A DNA stretch of 64,000 bases from Micromonospora zingiberis (GTDB lineage Bacteria > Actinomycetota > Actinomycetes > Mycobacteriales > Micromonosporaceae), in NCBI RefSeq assembly GCF_004331455.1, contig NZ_SJJR01000005.1, positions 124,001 through 188,000 of the forward strand. The letters run 5' to 3'. A model generated the notes under the pieces. It had not been told where the DNA came from. It was given only the letters and a program-made list of their open reading frames with translations, and made no database searches. Below are positions 25,973 to 35,008 of this stretch, piece by piece. Every line of letters starts with the position of its first letter. Positions within the stretch are counted from its first letter, which is position 1. A program made the position numbers and the translations under genes.

Positions 25973-27078
25973 TGGGTCCGCTGCGTTCGGTGGTACTCGC
26001 GGGCGGTGGCACCGGGGGGCACATCTACCCGCTGCTCGCCTTCGCCGACTGCCTGCGCCGGCACGACCCCGGCGTCCGGGTCACCTGCCTCGGCACACCG
26101 AAGGGCCTGGAGAACGAGCTGATCCCGCCGGCCGGCTACGACCTGCGGAACATCCCGGCGTACCAGCTGCCCCGTTCGATCAACATGAACCTGGTCCGCA
26201 CGCCGGGCCGGATGTGGACCGCGGCCCGCGCCGCGGGCAAGATCATCGAGGAGGTACGCGCCGACGTGGTGGTGGGCTTCGGCGGGTACGTCTCGGTGCC
26301 GGCGTATCTGGCCGCCTGGCGGCGGGAGCTGCCGATCGTGATCCACGAGGTGAACGTGCCGCCGGGGGTGGCCAACCGGCTGGGCATGAAGTTCACCAAG
26401 CATGTGGCGGTGGGCTTCCCGCACCAGCCCGTGCAGGCCGAGTCGCTGCGTGACGCGCGGGTGGTCGGCGTACCGCTGCGGCGCAGTATCGCCGGGCTGG
26501 ACCGGGTGGCCATGCGAAGCGCCGCCCGCGCCCACTTCGGGCTCCGCCCGGACCTGCCGGTGCTCTTCGTGGCGGGCGGCTCGCAGGGCGCCCGGTCGAT
26601 CAACCTGGCGGTGGCCGGCGCGGCCAAGGAACTGGCCCGCAACGGCATCCAGGTGTTGCACGTGATGGGTGCCCGCAACGAGCCGGTGCCGATCCCCACC
26701 GACCTGCCGGTGCCGTACGTGACCCTGCCGTACCTGTCCGACATGGACGCCGGCTACGCCGCCGCCGACCTGCTGCTCGGCCGGGGCGGCGCGATGACCT
26801 GCGCGGAGGTGGCGGCGATCGGTCTGCCGACCATCTACGTGCCGTACCCGCACAGCAATCAGGAGCAGAAGCGCAACGCGCTGCCGGTGGTCGAGGCCGG
26901 CGGCGGCCTGCTGGTCGACGACGGCGAGCTGACCCCGGACTGGCTGGAGCGTACGGTGATCCCGCTGATCCGCGACCCGCAGCGGCTCCAGGCGATGGGC
27001 GCCGCCGCCGCGGCCTACGGCCGACGCGACGGCGACGAGGCGCTGCTCAACTTCGTCTACGAGGCGGTTTCCCAGTGA
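25972..27078 (+). CDS. murG: UDP-GlcNAc:lipid I GlcNAc transferase
   Basis: The 368-residue GT-B glycosyltransferase converts lipid I to lipid II at the inner membrane face. It has the N-terminal VVLAGGGTGGHIYPLLAFAD, GFGGYVSVP, IHEVNVPPGVANRL, and the C-terminal donor site GRGGAMTCAEVAAIGLPTIYVPYPHS with NQEQKRNA. ATG at 25972 overlaps the ftsW stop and is preceded by GAGAGGAGACG. The stop codon TGA lies within the first copy of the GTGAGCGCGAGGAG repeat. Confidence 0.95.
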   Translation: MGPLRSVVLAGGGTGGHIYPLLAFADCLRRHDPGVRVTCLGTPKGLENELIPPAGYDLRNIPAYQLPRSINMNLVRTPGRMWTAARAAGKIIEEVRADVVVGFGGYVSVPAYLAAWRRELPIVIHEVNVPPGVANRLGMKFTKHVAVGFPHQPVQAESLRDARVVGVPLRRSIAGLDRVAMRSAARAHFGLRPDLPVLFVAGGSQGARSINLAVAGAAKELARNGIQVLHVMGARNEPVPIPTDLPVPYVTLPYLSDMDAGYAAADLLLGRGGAMTCAEVAAIGLPTIYVPYPHSNQEQKRNALPVVEAGGGLLVDDGELTPDWLERTVIPLIRDPQRLQAMGAAAAAYGRRDGDEALLNFVYEAVSQ

Positions 27079-27190
27079 GCGCGAGGAGTGAGCCGGGTTT
27101 GCGAGCCCCGCAGTCGCGAACGAAGGTTGGTTCGGTGAGCGCGAGGAGTGAGCCGGGTTTGCGAGCCCCGCAGTCGCGAACGAAAGGTTG
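27075..27190 (+). repeat. two tandem 60-bp copies of the GTGAGCGCGAGGAG repeat
   Basis: Copies start at 27075 and 27135 and are nearly identical for 56 bp. The core runs from GTGAGCGCGAGGAGTGAGCC through GCGAGCCCCGCAGTCGCGA. The first copy contains the murG stop codon; the end of the second supplies GAAAGG, the likely murC ribosome binding site. The same core occurs twice at 42633-42735. Confidence 0.92.
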
Positions 27191-27196
27191 GCGCCG

Positions 27197-28726
27197 ATGA
27201 CCACGTTCAGCCCGGCCGGCACGCTGACCGCCGAGGATCTGGGTCACATCCACCTGATCGGGGTGGGCGGGGTCGGCATGAGCGGCCTGGCCCGGCTCTT
27301 CCTCACCCGGGGTCTGCCGGTCTCCGGCAGCGAGCTGCGCGAGTGGCCGTCGCTGGCCGGGTTGCGGGCGCTCGGCGGGACCATCCACATGACCCACGAG
27401 CCGACCAACCTCGACGGTGTCGACACGGTGGTCTACTCCTCGGCCATTCCCGCCGACCATCTGGAGATGGTCGAGGCGCGCGAGCGTGGCCTTCGGGTGT
27501 TGCACCGTTCCGAGGCGCTGGCCGCCGCGATGACCGGCCGGCGCACGGTGGCCGTGGCCGGCACGCATGGCAAGACGACCACCACCTCCATGGTCACCAT
27601 GGTCTTCCAGCAGGCGGGTGTCGATCCGTCCTTCGTGATCGGTGGCGAGATCTCCGAGGTGGGTTCGGGCGCGCACCACGGCACCGGCGAGTACTTCGTG
27701 GTCGAGGCGGACGAGAGTGACCGCTCCTTCCTCATCTACCGCCCGTTCGTCTCGATCGTCACCAACATCGAGGCGGATCACCTGAACACCTACGGCGACC
27801 TGGCCAACCTGGAGGCCACCTTCGCCGAGTTCGCCCGGCTCACCGACCCGGACGGCTTCATCATCACCTGCGCCGACGATCCCGGTGGGCGGCGGTTGGC
27901 CGACACGCTGCGCGCCGAGGGGCGCCGGGTCTACACGTACGGCGAGTCCGCCGACGCCGATCTGCGGCTGAGCGAGATGGCCTCCTCGGCGCAGGGTGTG
28001 CGCTACCTCGCCCACATCGACGGCCGTTCGCTGGGGGAGTTCCGGCTGCCGGTGCCCGGCCGGCACATGGGACTCAACAGCGCCTCGGCGGTGCTGGCCA
28101 CGTACCTGCTGGAGCTGCCGCTCGCGGCGGCGGAGGCCGCGCTCGCGGCCTTCCCCGGCGTGCGCCGGCGCTTCGAGCGCAAGGGGGTCGTCGACGGTGT
28201 CCTCGTCTACGACGAGTACGCCTACCACCCGACCTCGATGACCCTGGCCCTGCGTACGCTGCGCGAGGTGGCCGGCGACGGCCGGCTGGTCGTCGTCTTC
28301 CAGCCCTATCGGCTCTACCGCACCCGCGATCTCCAGTCGGAGATCGCCGAGGCGCTGGCGATCGCCGACGAGCTGGTGTTGCTGGAGGTCTTCGGCCCGG
28401 GTGAGCAGCGGGGCCCGGGGGAGGGGTCGGCGGCGCTGGTCGAGGCGGTGGCGTTGCCGGCGGAGCGGAAGGTCTTCGTCGACTCCTGGGACGCCGTGCC
28501 GGCGGAGGTGGCCCGCCGGGCCCGCCCCGGCGATGTGGTGGTGACGATGGGTGCCCCGCCGATCTCGTTGATGGGTGACGAGTTGTTGGCCGCGTTGAGC
28601 GCGCGTACCGCCGATCCGCAGGCGCCGGCCGGCACGGTCGCCGGTGGGCTGGCCGGCGGATCGGCCAGCATCGGCGGGACGGTTCCCGACGCCGGCCGCG
28701 ACGGCGCGACGCCCCGGGTGGAATGA
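27197..28726 (+). CDS. murC: UDP-MurNAc:L-alanine ligase
   Basis: The product (509 residues from ATG at 27197) starts the stem peptide by adding L-Ala. Motifs are HLIGVGGVGMSGLARLF, the P-loop VAGTHGKTTTTSM, ADESDRSFL, and DEYAYHPTSMTLALRTL. A TTG at 27188 would add three residues, but the ATG is better placed after GAAAGG, contributed by the upstream repeat. The C-terminal 40 residues are Ala/Gly-rich. It overlaps ftsQ (ATGA). Confidence 0.95.
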   Translation: MTTFSPAGTLTAEDLGHIHLIGVGGVGMSGLARLFLTRGLPVSGSELREWPSLAGLRALGGTIHMTHEPTNLDGVDTVVYSSAIPADHLEMVEARERGLRVLHRSEALAAAMTGRRTVAVAGTHGKTTTTSMVTMVFQQAGVDPSFVIGGEISEVGSGAHHGTGEYFVVEADESDRSFLIYRPFVSIVTNIEADHLNTYGDLANLEATFAEFARLTDPDGFIITCADDPGGRRLADTLRAEGRRVYTYGESADADLRLSEMASSAQGVRYLAHIDGRSLGEFRLPVPGRHMGLNSASAVLATYLLELPLAAAEAALAAFPGVRRRFERKGVVDGVLVYDEYAYHPTSMTLALRTLREVAGDGRLVVVFQPYRLYRTRDLQSEIAEALAIADELVLLEVFGPGEQRGPGEGSAALVEAVALPAERKVFVDSWDAVPAEVARRARPGDVVVTMGAPPISLMGDELLAALSARTADPQAPAGTVAGGLAGGSASIGGTVPDAGRDGATPRVE

Positions 28727-29538
28727 GTCCCGGCCCGGCCCGTGGGCGCGGCACCGGCGTGGACGGCGGCGGGGGGTGGCGCCCGGCCCGTCAGTGGCAG
28801 CTGGTCCGTGCCGGCCGTGACGCGGTTCCCGCCTCGACCCGCCGGTTCATGGCCCGGGCCCGGCGCCGCCGGATGCGCGCCGCGCTGCCGTGGGCGGTGG
28901 CCGGCGGGGTGCTCGCCGTGGCCGGGCTGGTGGCGTGGGTGGTGCTCGGCACCGGCCTGTTCGGGGTACGCGAGGTGCGGGTGGAAGGCGCCGAGTTGGT
29001 GACCGCCGTGCAGGTGCGTACCGCCGCCGGGGTGCCGGACGGCGCGCCGCTGGCCCGGGTCGACCTGGCCGAGCTGGCCGACCGGATCGGCGCCCTGCCG
29101 CCGGTGGAGCAGGTGTCGGTGGAACGTGACTGGCCGGCCGCGCTGGTCGTCCGGCTCACCGAACGCACCGGGGTGGCGGTGGTGCCACGCGGGGAGCAGT
29201 TCGTGGTGGTCGACGCCGCCGGGGTGGCGTTCCGGACGGTGCCGCAGCGTCCGGCGGATCTTCCGTTGCTGCGGCTGGCCGAGCCCGGTCCGGAGGATCC
29301 GGCGACCCATGCCGGCCTGGAGGTGCTCGGGGCGCTCACGCCGCAGTTGCGGGCCGACCTGGTGGAGGTCACGGTCGACGGCCTGGCGCGGATCAGCGTG
29401 CTGCTGCGCGGTGACCTCACGGTGTTCTGGGGGGACGCGACCCGGGGGACGGACAAGGCCCGGGTGGCCACCGCTCTGCTCGATCAGGACGCCACCCGGA
29501 TCGACGTCAGCGCGCCGGACGTGGTCACCTTCCGGTGA
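28723..29538 (+). CDS. ftsQ: cell division protein FtsQ (DivIB)
   Basis: This 271-residue bitopic protein has a basic N-terminal tail of about 55 residues, a membrane helix (WAVAGGVLAVAGLVAWVVLG, about 60-79), a POTRA domain beginning GVREVRVEGAELVTAVQVR, and an FtsQ/DivIB beta domain. It bridges the FtsL-type and FtsW/FtsI parts of the divisome. Its ATG overlaps the murC stop. Confidence 0.92.
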   Translation: MSPGPARGRGTGVDGGGGWRPARQWQLVRAGRDAVPASTRRFMARARRRRMRAALPWAVAGGVLAVAGLVAWVVLGTGLFGVREVRVEGAELVTAVQVRTAAGVPDGAPLARVDLAELADRIGALPPVEQVSVERDWPAALVVRLTERTGVAVVPRGEQFVVVDAAGVAFRTVPQRPADLPLLRLAEPGPEDPATHAGLEVLGALTPQLRADLVEVTVDGLARISVLLRGDLTVFWGDATRGTDKARVATALLDQDATRIDVSAPDVVTFR

Positions 29539-29643
29539 GCGGCCGGTCAGGCTGTGAACCCTTGCGCTCGACCGGCGACACGCCGGAAAGGTCCTTGGCT
29601 CATCGCTCGGCTGCGCTTACGTTGCCCGGAAGAGGATCGGTGG

Positions 29644-29674
29644 TTGACATAACTGTAACCCTCTAGTAGAGGGT
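29644..29674 (+). promoter_or_regulatory. ftsZ promoter with overlapping palindrome
   Basis: TTGACA (29644-29649) and TAGAGG (29667-29672) are spaced 17 bp. ACCCTCTA-G-TAGAGGGT (29658-29674) is a perfect dyad covering the spacer end and the -10 region, so a dimeric regulator could sit on the promoter. It lies 105 bp upstream of ftsZ. Confidence 0.55.
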
Positions 29675-29778
29675 GAGGGTTTACCCCTCGGCCTCGCTGG
29701 TGACAGCTGCGTCGACCATGGTCTGGCCGCGCCGTAGCCGGTCGGGGAGTAGCCAATCTCGAAGGGAAAGGACCGGAG

Positions 29779-30894
29779 ATGACACCTCCGCACAACTACC
29801 TGGCGGTCATCAAGGTCGTCGGCATCGGGGGCGGTGGCGTCAACGCCGTCAACCGGATGATCGAGGTTGGGCTCAAGGGCGTCGAGTTCATCGCGATCAA
29901 CACGGACGCGCAGGCGCTGCTGATGAGCGACGCCGACGTCAAGCTCGACGTCGGCCGCGAACTGACCCGGGGGTTGGGCGCCGGCGCCAACCCGGACGTC
30001 GGCAAGAACGCCGCCGAGGACCACCGCGACGAGATCGAGGAGGTGCTCAAGGGCGCCGACATGGTCTTCGTGACCTGCGGCGAGGGCGGCGGCACCGGCA
30101 CCGGTGGCGCGCCCGTGGTGGCGAACATCGCCCGCAAGCTGGGTGCCCTGACCATCGGCGTGGTGACCCGGCCGTTCTCGTTCGAGGGCAAGCGCCGCCA
30201 GGTGCAGGCCGAGGCCGGCATCGACGAGTTGCGCAACCAGTGCGACACGCTGATCGTCATTCCCAACGACCGGCTGCTGGCGCTCGGCGACCGCAACATC
30301 AGCATGATGGACGCCTTCCGTACCGCCGACCAGGTGCTCCTCTCCGGTGTCCAGGGCATCACCGACCTGATCACCACCCCGGGTCTGATCAACCTGGACT
30401 TCGCCGACGTCAAGAGCGTGATGAGCGGCGCGGGCAGCGCGCTGATGGGCATCGGCAGCGCCCGTGGCGAGAACCGGGCCGTGGAGGCGGCCGAGGCGGC
30501 CATCTCCAGCCCGCTGCTGGAGCAGAGCATGGACGGCGCCCGCGGCGTGCTGCTCTCCATCGCCGGCGGTTCCGACCTGGGTCTGTTCGAGATCAACGAC
30601 GCGGCCCAGCTGGTCACGGACGCGGCGCACCCGGACGCCAACATCATCTTCGGTGCGGTGATCGACGACGCGCTGGGCGACGAGGTCCGGGTGACCGTGA
30701 TCGCGGCGGGCTTCGACGGCGGTGCGCCGGCCTACAAGGCGGCCGAGCCGGCGCGCAAGACCAACCAGAACCAGCCCGCCCAGCCGAGTACGCCGGTCGT
30801 GCCGTCGCCGGCCACGCCGGTGGCGCCGCAGTCGCCGCGCCGGGTGCTCTTCGACGACGTCGACGTGCCCGACTTTCTCAAGAACGGGTCCTGA
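29779..30894 (+). CDS. ftsZ: cell division GTPase FtsZ
   Basis: The 371-residue tubulin homologue polymerises into the Z ring. GTP-binding features are [15 protein letters not shown] at the N-terminus and the tubulin signature [16 protein letters not shown] Pro/Ala-rich linker precedes the conserved C-terminal tail [12 protein letters not shown], which binds SepF and other partners. ATG at 29779 follows GGACCGGAG. It has its own promoter region in the 240-bp gap after ftsQ. Confidence 0.98.
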   Translation: MTPPHNYLAVIKVVGIGGGGVNAVNRMIEVGLKGVEFIAINTDAQALLMSDADVKLDVGRELTRGLGAGANPDVGKNAAEDHRDEIEEVLKGADMVFVTCGEGGGTGTGGAPVVANIARKLGALTIGVVTRPFSFEGKRRQVQAEAGIDELRNQCDTLIVIPNDRLLALGDRNISMMDAFRTADQVLLSGVQGITDLITTPGLINLDFADVKSVMSGAGSALMGIGSARGENRAVEAAEAAISSPLLEQSMDGARGVLLSIAGGSDLGLFEINDAAQLVTDAAHPDANIIFGAVIDDALGDEVRVTVIAAGFDGGAPAYKAAEPARKTNQNQPAQPSTPVVPSPATPVAPQSPRRVLFDDVDVPDFLKNGS

Positions 30895-30903
30895 GCACCG
30901 ACC

Positions 30904-31650
30904 ATGACCGACAGCCCCGCTCTGGTACGCCCCGACCGACGTGCCGAACTGGCCGCCGGGCTGGCGCGCGTACGTGCCCGGATCGCCGACGCCTGCGCGG
31001 CGGCCGGCCGGGACCGGACCGAGGTGACCATGATCGCGGTCACCAAGACCTACCCGGCGGCCGACGTGATCGCGTTGGCCGGGCTCGGGGTGACCGACGT
31101 CGGGGAGAACCGCGACCAGGAGGCGGCGACGAAGGCCGCGCAGGTCGCCGCGGCCGGGGTCACCCCGCGCTGGCACTTCATCGGGCGGCTGCAACGCAAC
31201 AAGGTGAAGTCGGTGGTCGGGTACGCCGATGTGGTCCAGTCCGTCGACAGCGTCCGGCTGGCGACCGCCCTGGACGCGGCGGCGACCGCCAGCCGGGACC
31301 GGCCGCTGGACGTGTTGGTGCAGGTCAGCGTCGATGGTGACCCGAGCCGTGGCGGTGCGGTGGCGGGCTCGGCCGATCCGGACGTCGGCCTCGGTCCGGT
31401 CGCCGCCGGGGTGGCCGCCGCGGCGGGACTTCGGCTGGCCGGCCTGATGGCCGTGGCGCCGCTCGGGTGGGAGCCGGAGCGCGCCTTCGCCCGGCTGGCC
31501 GCCATCGCCGAGGCGTTGCGGGTCGAGCATCCGCAGGCCACCGTTCTGTCGGCCGGCATGAGCGGTGATCTGGAGGCGGCCATCGGCCACGGCGCGACAC
31601 ATGTCCGCGTCGGCAGCGCGTTGCTCGGAATGCGTCCCACGCTGCGGTAG
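30904..31650 (+). CDS. yggS: YggS-family PLP homeostasis protein
   Basis: The 248-residue protein is a single-domain alanine-racemase-like fold that binds pyridoxal phosphate; the Schiff-base Lys is in MIAVTKTYP. WHFIGRLQRNKVKSVV and the late GMSGDLEAAIGHGATHVRVGSAL are diagnostic. Family knowledge: it buffers PLP and amino acid pools rather than catalysing a defined reaction, and it lies beside sepF in many Gram-positives. It is 9 bp from ftsZ. The YlmD/YfiH (laccase-domain) gene that often separates ftsZ and yggS is absent. Confidence 0.93.
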   Translation: MTDSPALVRPDRRAELAAGLARVRARIADACAAAGRDRTEVTMIAVTKTYPAADVIALAGLGVTDVGENRDQEAATKAAQVAAAGVTPRWHFIGRLQRNKVKSVVGYADVVQSVDSVRLATALDAAATASRDRPLDVLVQVSVDGDPSRGGAVAGSADPDVGLGPVAAGVAAAAGLRLAGLMAVAPLGWEPERAFARLAAIAEALRVEHPQATVLSAGMSGDLEAAIGHGATHVRVGSALLGMRPTLR

Positions 31651-31845
31651 CCTGACCGCGAGGGAAGCAAATTACATCAGTGTTGTTTGTGGGAACGGCC
31701 ATCCCGACGACCGGGGGGCGTGACGTGCAACGCGAATTGCGCGTCAGGGGATTGCCGCTCCGGTCCGGTGGGCAGGAATGGTCCACTCGCGACAGGCGAC
31801 ACGTTCGGGGGCGTGTGCCGCACGGCGGACGGGAAGGGCGCGGGG

Positions 31846-32538
31846 ATGGGTGCACTGCGCAAGGCGGGGGTCTGGCTCGGACTGGTCGAAGAGGACGACG
31901 AGCGGGCCTATGACGACGGCGGCTATGACAAGGGCGGTTACCGCGAGTCGCGCTACCGGCAGAGCCGGTACGCCGAGGAGTTCGCCGACGAGGTGGACGA
32001 CGAGGTGGACGAGCCGCCCGCGCCTCGTCCCCGACTCGGCGACCGGGGTCGGCTCAGCGAGCGGTCCGGCGGCCGGCTGGGCGACTCCGAGCGACTGGAT
32101 TCCGAGCGTCCGGAGCGGGCCGAGCGGTCCAGCGTCCGCTCGATCACCCGGTCGAACGCGGAGTCGTCCGGTGCGCTGACCTACCACACCCGGGACAACC
32201 TCGCCCTGGCGCCGCAGGCGCAGCCCCGCGAGCGGGTGGTGGTGCCGGAGGAGGAGCAGCGTTACCAGATCACCACGTTGCACCCGACCACCTACCGCGA
32301 GGCCCGCACCATCGGTGAGCACTTCCGGGACGGGGTTCCCGTGATCATCAACCTCACCGAGATGGATGAGGCGGATGCCCGCCGTCTGGTGGACTTCGCC
32401 GCCGGGTTGGCGTTCGGACTGCGCGGTACGATCGAGCGCGTGACCAACCGGGTGTTCCTGCTCTCGCCGGCCAATGTCCAGGTCACCGCGGAGGACAAGG
32501 CCAAGATTGCCGAGGGCGGGTTCTTCAGCCTGAGTTGA
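31846..32538 (+). CDS. sepF: cell division protein SepF
   Basis: The product (230 residues from ATG at 31846) has an N-terminal amphipathic membrane-targeting helix ([16 protein letters not shown]), an acidic/Arg-rich disordered linker with [11 protein letters not shown] repeats, and a C-terminal SepF core ([27 protein letters not shown] and [15 protein letters not shown]). SepF anchors FtsZ to the membrane in actinobacteria lacking FtsA. An open frame from 31687 is longer but only the ATG at 31846 gives the family N-terminus. Confidence 0.93.
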   Translation: MGALRKAGVWLGLVEEDDERAYDDGGYDKGGYRESRYRQSRYAEEFADEVDDEVDEPPAPRPRLGDRGRLSERSGGRLGDSERLDSERPERAERSSVRSITRSNAESSGALTYHTRDNLALAPQAQPRERVVVPEEEQRYQITTLHPTTYREARTIGEHFRDGVPVIINLTEMDEADARRLVDFAAGLAFGLRGTIERVTNRVFLLSPANVQVTAEDKAKIAEGGFFSLS

Positions 32539-32567
32539 CCCGCCCGACCCGAGGGACTTCGCCTGCC

Positions 32568-32873
32568 GTGTTGTCGATCTTGCTACAGGTCCTCTACCTG
32601 ATCACCTATGTCTTCCTGATCGTTCTTCTGGCCCGGTTCGTCCTGAGCGCGGTCCTGCAGTACGGCCGGCGCTGGCAGCCTGGTCGGGGAGCGTCGGCCG
32701 GACTGGAATCCGTGTGGAGCGTCACTGATCCCCCGCTCTGGGCGTTGAGGCGTGTGATCCCTCCGCTGCGAATTGGTACCGTGAGCATCGACCTGGCCTC
32801 CCTTGTGCTCCTGGTTATCCTGTTCGTGCTGATGAGGTTTGTGTTAGAGCCGGCGATCATCAGGACCGCCTGA
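32568..32873 (+). CDS. YggT-family membrane protein
   Basis: The product (101 residues from GTG at 32568) has two hydrophobic segments ([21 protein letters not shown] and [17 protein letters not shown]) around a conserved [16 protein letters not shown] segment, the YggT (YlmG) pattern. It lies between sepF and divIVA, the standard actinobacterial order. TTG at 32535 would lengthen it without added family support. Role: membrane protein associated with division genes; mechanism unknown. Confidence 0.87.
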   Translation: MLSILLQVLYLITYVFLIVLLARFVLSAVLQYGRRWQPGRGASAGLESVWSVTDPPLWALRRVIPPLRIGTVSIDLASLVLLVILFVLMRFVLEPAIIRTA

Positions 32874-32917
32874 TGACCGACGCGCTATCGCGGCCGCAAC
32901 TGACCCGAGGAGTTTCG

Positions 32918-33718
32918 ATGCCGCTGACCCCGGCCGACGTCCACAACGTCGCCTTCAAGAAGCCGCCGATCGGCAAGCGGGGCTACGACGAGGAGGAGGT
33001 CGACGCCTTCCTGGACGAGGTCGAGCGCGAACTCGCCCGTCTGATCGAGGAGAACAACGAACTGCGCGCCCAGGTGGAGCGGGGGGGGCGGGGCGGTGCT
33101 CCCGCCGGTCCCGGCGGCGACGCCCGCCTGGCGGCCGAACTCAACGACGTCAAGACCCAGCTCGACCGGGTGCAGCGCGACAAGGCCGCCGCCGAGCAGG
33201 CCGCCCGTGCGATGCAGGCCGAGCTGGAGCAGGTCCGCGCCGCCGGTGGCGGTGTGGTCTCCGGCCCCGACGGGGAGCAGCAGGCGCTGCGGGTGCTGAT
33301 GATGGCCCAGCGGACGGCGGACGACCACGTCTCCGACGCCCGGCGCGAGGCCGACCAGCTGCTGTCCGAGGCCCGCTCCAAGGCCGAGGAGGTCACCCGC
33401 GAGGCCCGCGCCAAGGCCGACGCGCTGGAGCGGGACGCCCGGCAGCGGCACCAGGAGGCCATGGGCGGTCTGGACGCCAAGCGCACCGCGTTGCAGAAGC
33501 ACATCGAGGAGCTCAAGCAGTTCGAGCGGGAGTACCGCACCCGTCTCAAGGCCTACCTGGAGAGCCAGCTGCGCGACCTCGACGGTCGTGGCCAGGGCCT
33601 GGAGGCGGAGATGACCCGTGGGGACGGCACCCGGGCCGCCGGCAACGGGCTGGCCGCCGCCGGGCTCGCCGGTTCCTACGGCGGCGGTCGCTCCGGGGCA
33701 CTCGAGGCCGGTCGCTGA
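32918..33718 (+). CDS. divIVA: polar growth and septum-site protein DivIVA (Wag31)
   Basis: The product (266 residues from ATG at 32918, preceded by CGAGGAGTTTCG) has the N-terminal membrane-curvature domain ([36 protein letters not shown]) and long coiled coils (about residues 35-60 and 75-225) separated by a Gly-rich linker. It marks cell poles and septa and organises apical growth in actinobacteria. The C-terminus is a Gly/Ala-rich tail. A longer frame open from 32873 is not needed. Confidence 0.95.
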   Translation: MPLTPADVHNVAFKKPPIGKRGYDEEEVDAFLDEVERELARLIEENNELRAQVERGGRGGAPAGPGGDARLAAELNDVKTQLDRVQRDKAAAEQAARAMQAELEQVRAAGGGVVSGPDGEQQALRVLMMAQRTADDHVSDARREADQLLSEARSKAEEVTREARAKADALERDARQRHQEAMGGLDAKRTALQKHIEELKQFEREYRTRLKAYLESQLRDLDGRGQGLEAEMTRGDGTRAAGNGLAAAGLAGSYGGGRSGALEAGR

Positions 33719-33789
33719 ACCGGGCGGCGGCCGTCGTGACGCCGGCCGCTGGCCCTGCCTCATCTCCTACGACGCGGCGGGGGTGAGCC

Positions 33790-34350
33790 GTGATAGTCAT
33801 CAGTCTCGCGCTCATCCTCGTCGCGGTGGCGCTACTCGTGCTCGGGTTGGCCAGCGGGTCCAGCCTGCTGCTGGTCGTCTCGATCGGCGCCAGTCTGCTG
33901 GCCGCGGTGGCACTGGTCGCGGGCGCCCGCCAGGCGGCCGCCGGCCGAACCTCGCCCCTGCGGGAAGCAGCCGCCGATCCGGCGCCTGACATCCCGGCGC
34001 AGCACGTCCCACCGACCACGAACACCGGCGAGTCCGGGTGGCGGCAACCACCCGGTCCGCCGGTGGCGACAGCGTCGGACACCGATGGCGGTACCGGCGC
34101 GGTGCCGGCGTACGACGACGAGCCCGCCGCGCAGGAGGTCACCCCGGAGCAGGCCGTCCAGGTGTCCCGGCTGCCGGACGAGGTCCGGGTGGTCGACGGC
34201 CGGCCGCGTTACCACCTCGACGAGTGCGCGCACCTGGTCGGGCGGGAACACGAGCCGCTGCCGGTCGCCGAGGCGGTCGAACTGGGCTTCACTCCGTGCG
34301 CGCACTGCGCGCCCGACACCGCCCTGTTGTCACAGTCCGGGCGTCGCTGA
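33790..34350 (+). CDS. small membrane protein with Ada-like Cys motif
   Basis: I do not recognise a named family. The 186-residue product has two membrane helices at the N-terminus (about 2-22 and 24-45), a Pro/Asp-rich linker, and a conserved-looking C-terminal module: YHLDECAHL, then EAVELGFTPCAHCAP. The spacing His-x3-Cys ... GFxPCxxCxP resembles the small zinc-binding module seen in Ada N-termini and some nucleases. Zinc binding is inference. It starts with GTG 71 bp after divIVA and precedes a DUF167 gene by 9 bp, so the two may be co-transcribed. Confidence 0.75.
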   Translation: MIVISLALILVAVALLVLGLASGSSLLLVVSIGASLLAAVALVAGARQAAAGRTSPLREAAADPAPDIPAQHVPPTTNTGESGWRQPPGPPVATASDTDGGTGAVPAYDDEPAAQEVTPEQAVQVSRLPDEVRVVDGRPRYHLDECAHLVGREHEPLPVAEAVELGFTPCAHCAPDTALLSQSGRR

Positions 34351-34359
34351 GCCGATCCG

Positions 34360-34677
34360 ATGGCCGATGCGTTGACCGTCGCCGTCCGGGTGAAGCCGGG
34401 GGCGTCCCGGGCCCGGGTGGGTGGCCGGTACGACGGCCCGCACGGGCCCGCGTTGGTGATCGCGGTCAACGCTCCGCCGGTCGACGGTCGGGCCACCGAG
34501 GCCGCCCGGCGTGCCCTGGCCGCTGCGCTCGGTGTCCGACCGGCCGCGGTGTCGTTGCGTACCGGCGCGGCGAGCCGCGACAAGATCTTCGTGATCGCCT
34601 CCCCCACCGCCGACCTGGCCGACCACCTGCACCGCCTCCTCACCGCCGCGACCCCACCGGCTGACCGCGCGAGTTGA
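34360..34677 (+). CDS. DUF167 (YggU) family protein
   Basis: This 105-residue protein shows the DUF167 pattern: VRVKPGASRARVGG, then VIAVNAPPVDGRATEAARRALA and TGAASRDKIFVIA. The function is unknown; the fold is a small alpha/beta domain. Its TGA stop (34675-34677) lies inside the left arm of palindrome 4, so the last codons of the gene are part of the repeat. Confidence 0.87.
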   Translation: MADALTVAVRVKPGASRARVGGRYDGPHGPALVIAVNAPPVDGRATEAARRALAAALGVRPAAVSLRTGAASRDKIFVIASPTADLADHLHRLLTAATPPADRAS

Positions 34678-34733
34678 TCAAGAGGTTTGCGTCGCGGATC
34701 CGGCCAGGTGGCGACGCAAACTTCTTGATCAAC
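34673..34733. repeat. long palindrome 4 (23-bp arms)
   Basis: Arms 34673-34695 and 34711-34733 match at 22 of 23 positions as reverse complements. The core TTGATCAAGAGGTTTGCGTC and the GGATCCGGCC centre match palindrome 3. The left arm includes the DUF167 stop codon. A G-rich tract (about 34768-34789) follows. Confidence 0.88.
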
Positions 34734-35008
34734 CACGCCGGAGGGGGAGTTGGGTCGGAGTTGCGGTATGGGCGGGGGGTGGGGTGGGTTTCTGCTAGCG
34801 TTCCCTTTGCTCCGATAGGGCATAAATCGGGGTGGAACGGGCGTTCCGGTGCGGCACGTTGTCGGACGCCTTTACGTTCCGTATCCTTGCCAACCTCCGG
34901 AGTGCGCGGCCAGGTGCCGCGCGCCCGTTTTGTACCCGGGGCGGCCGATGCTGGCCGCCCCTGTCCAGGCGCCGCGACCACCGCGGCTCCGTGGCCGAGG
35001 GAGTGACG
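34734..35008. other. intergenic region before the DksA/TraR-type gene
   Basis: It contains a G-rich run (GGGCGGGGGGTGGGGTGGG) and then AT-richer sequence around 34795-34880 that probably holds the promoter of the downstream gene. I cannot assign a -35/-10 pair with confidence. A frame open across it does not look like a protein. Confidence 0.5.

Noticed and set aside
31687..31845. N-terminal extension of SepF
   Set aside because: SepF proteins begin with the amphipathic helix found at the ATG at 31846; the extension lacks hydrophobic or conserved sequence.
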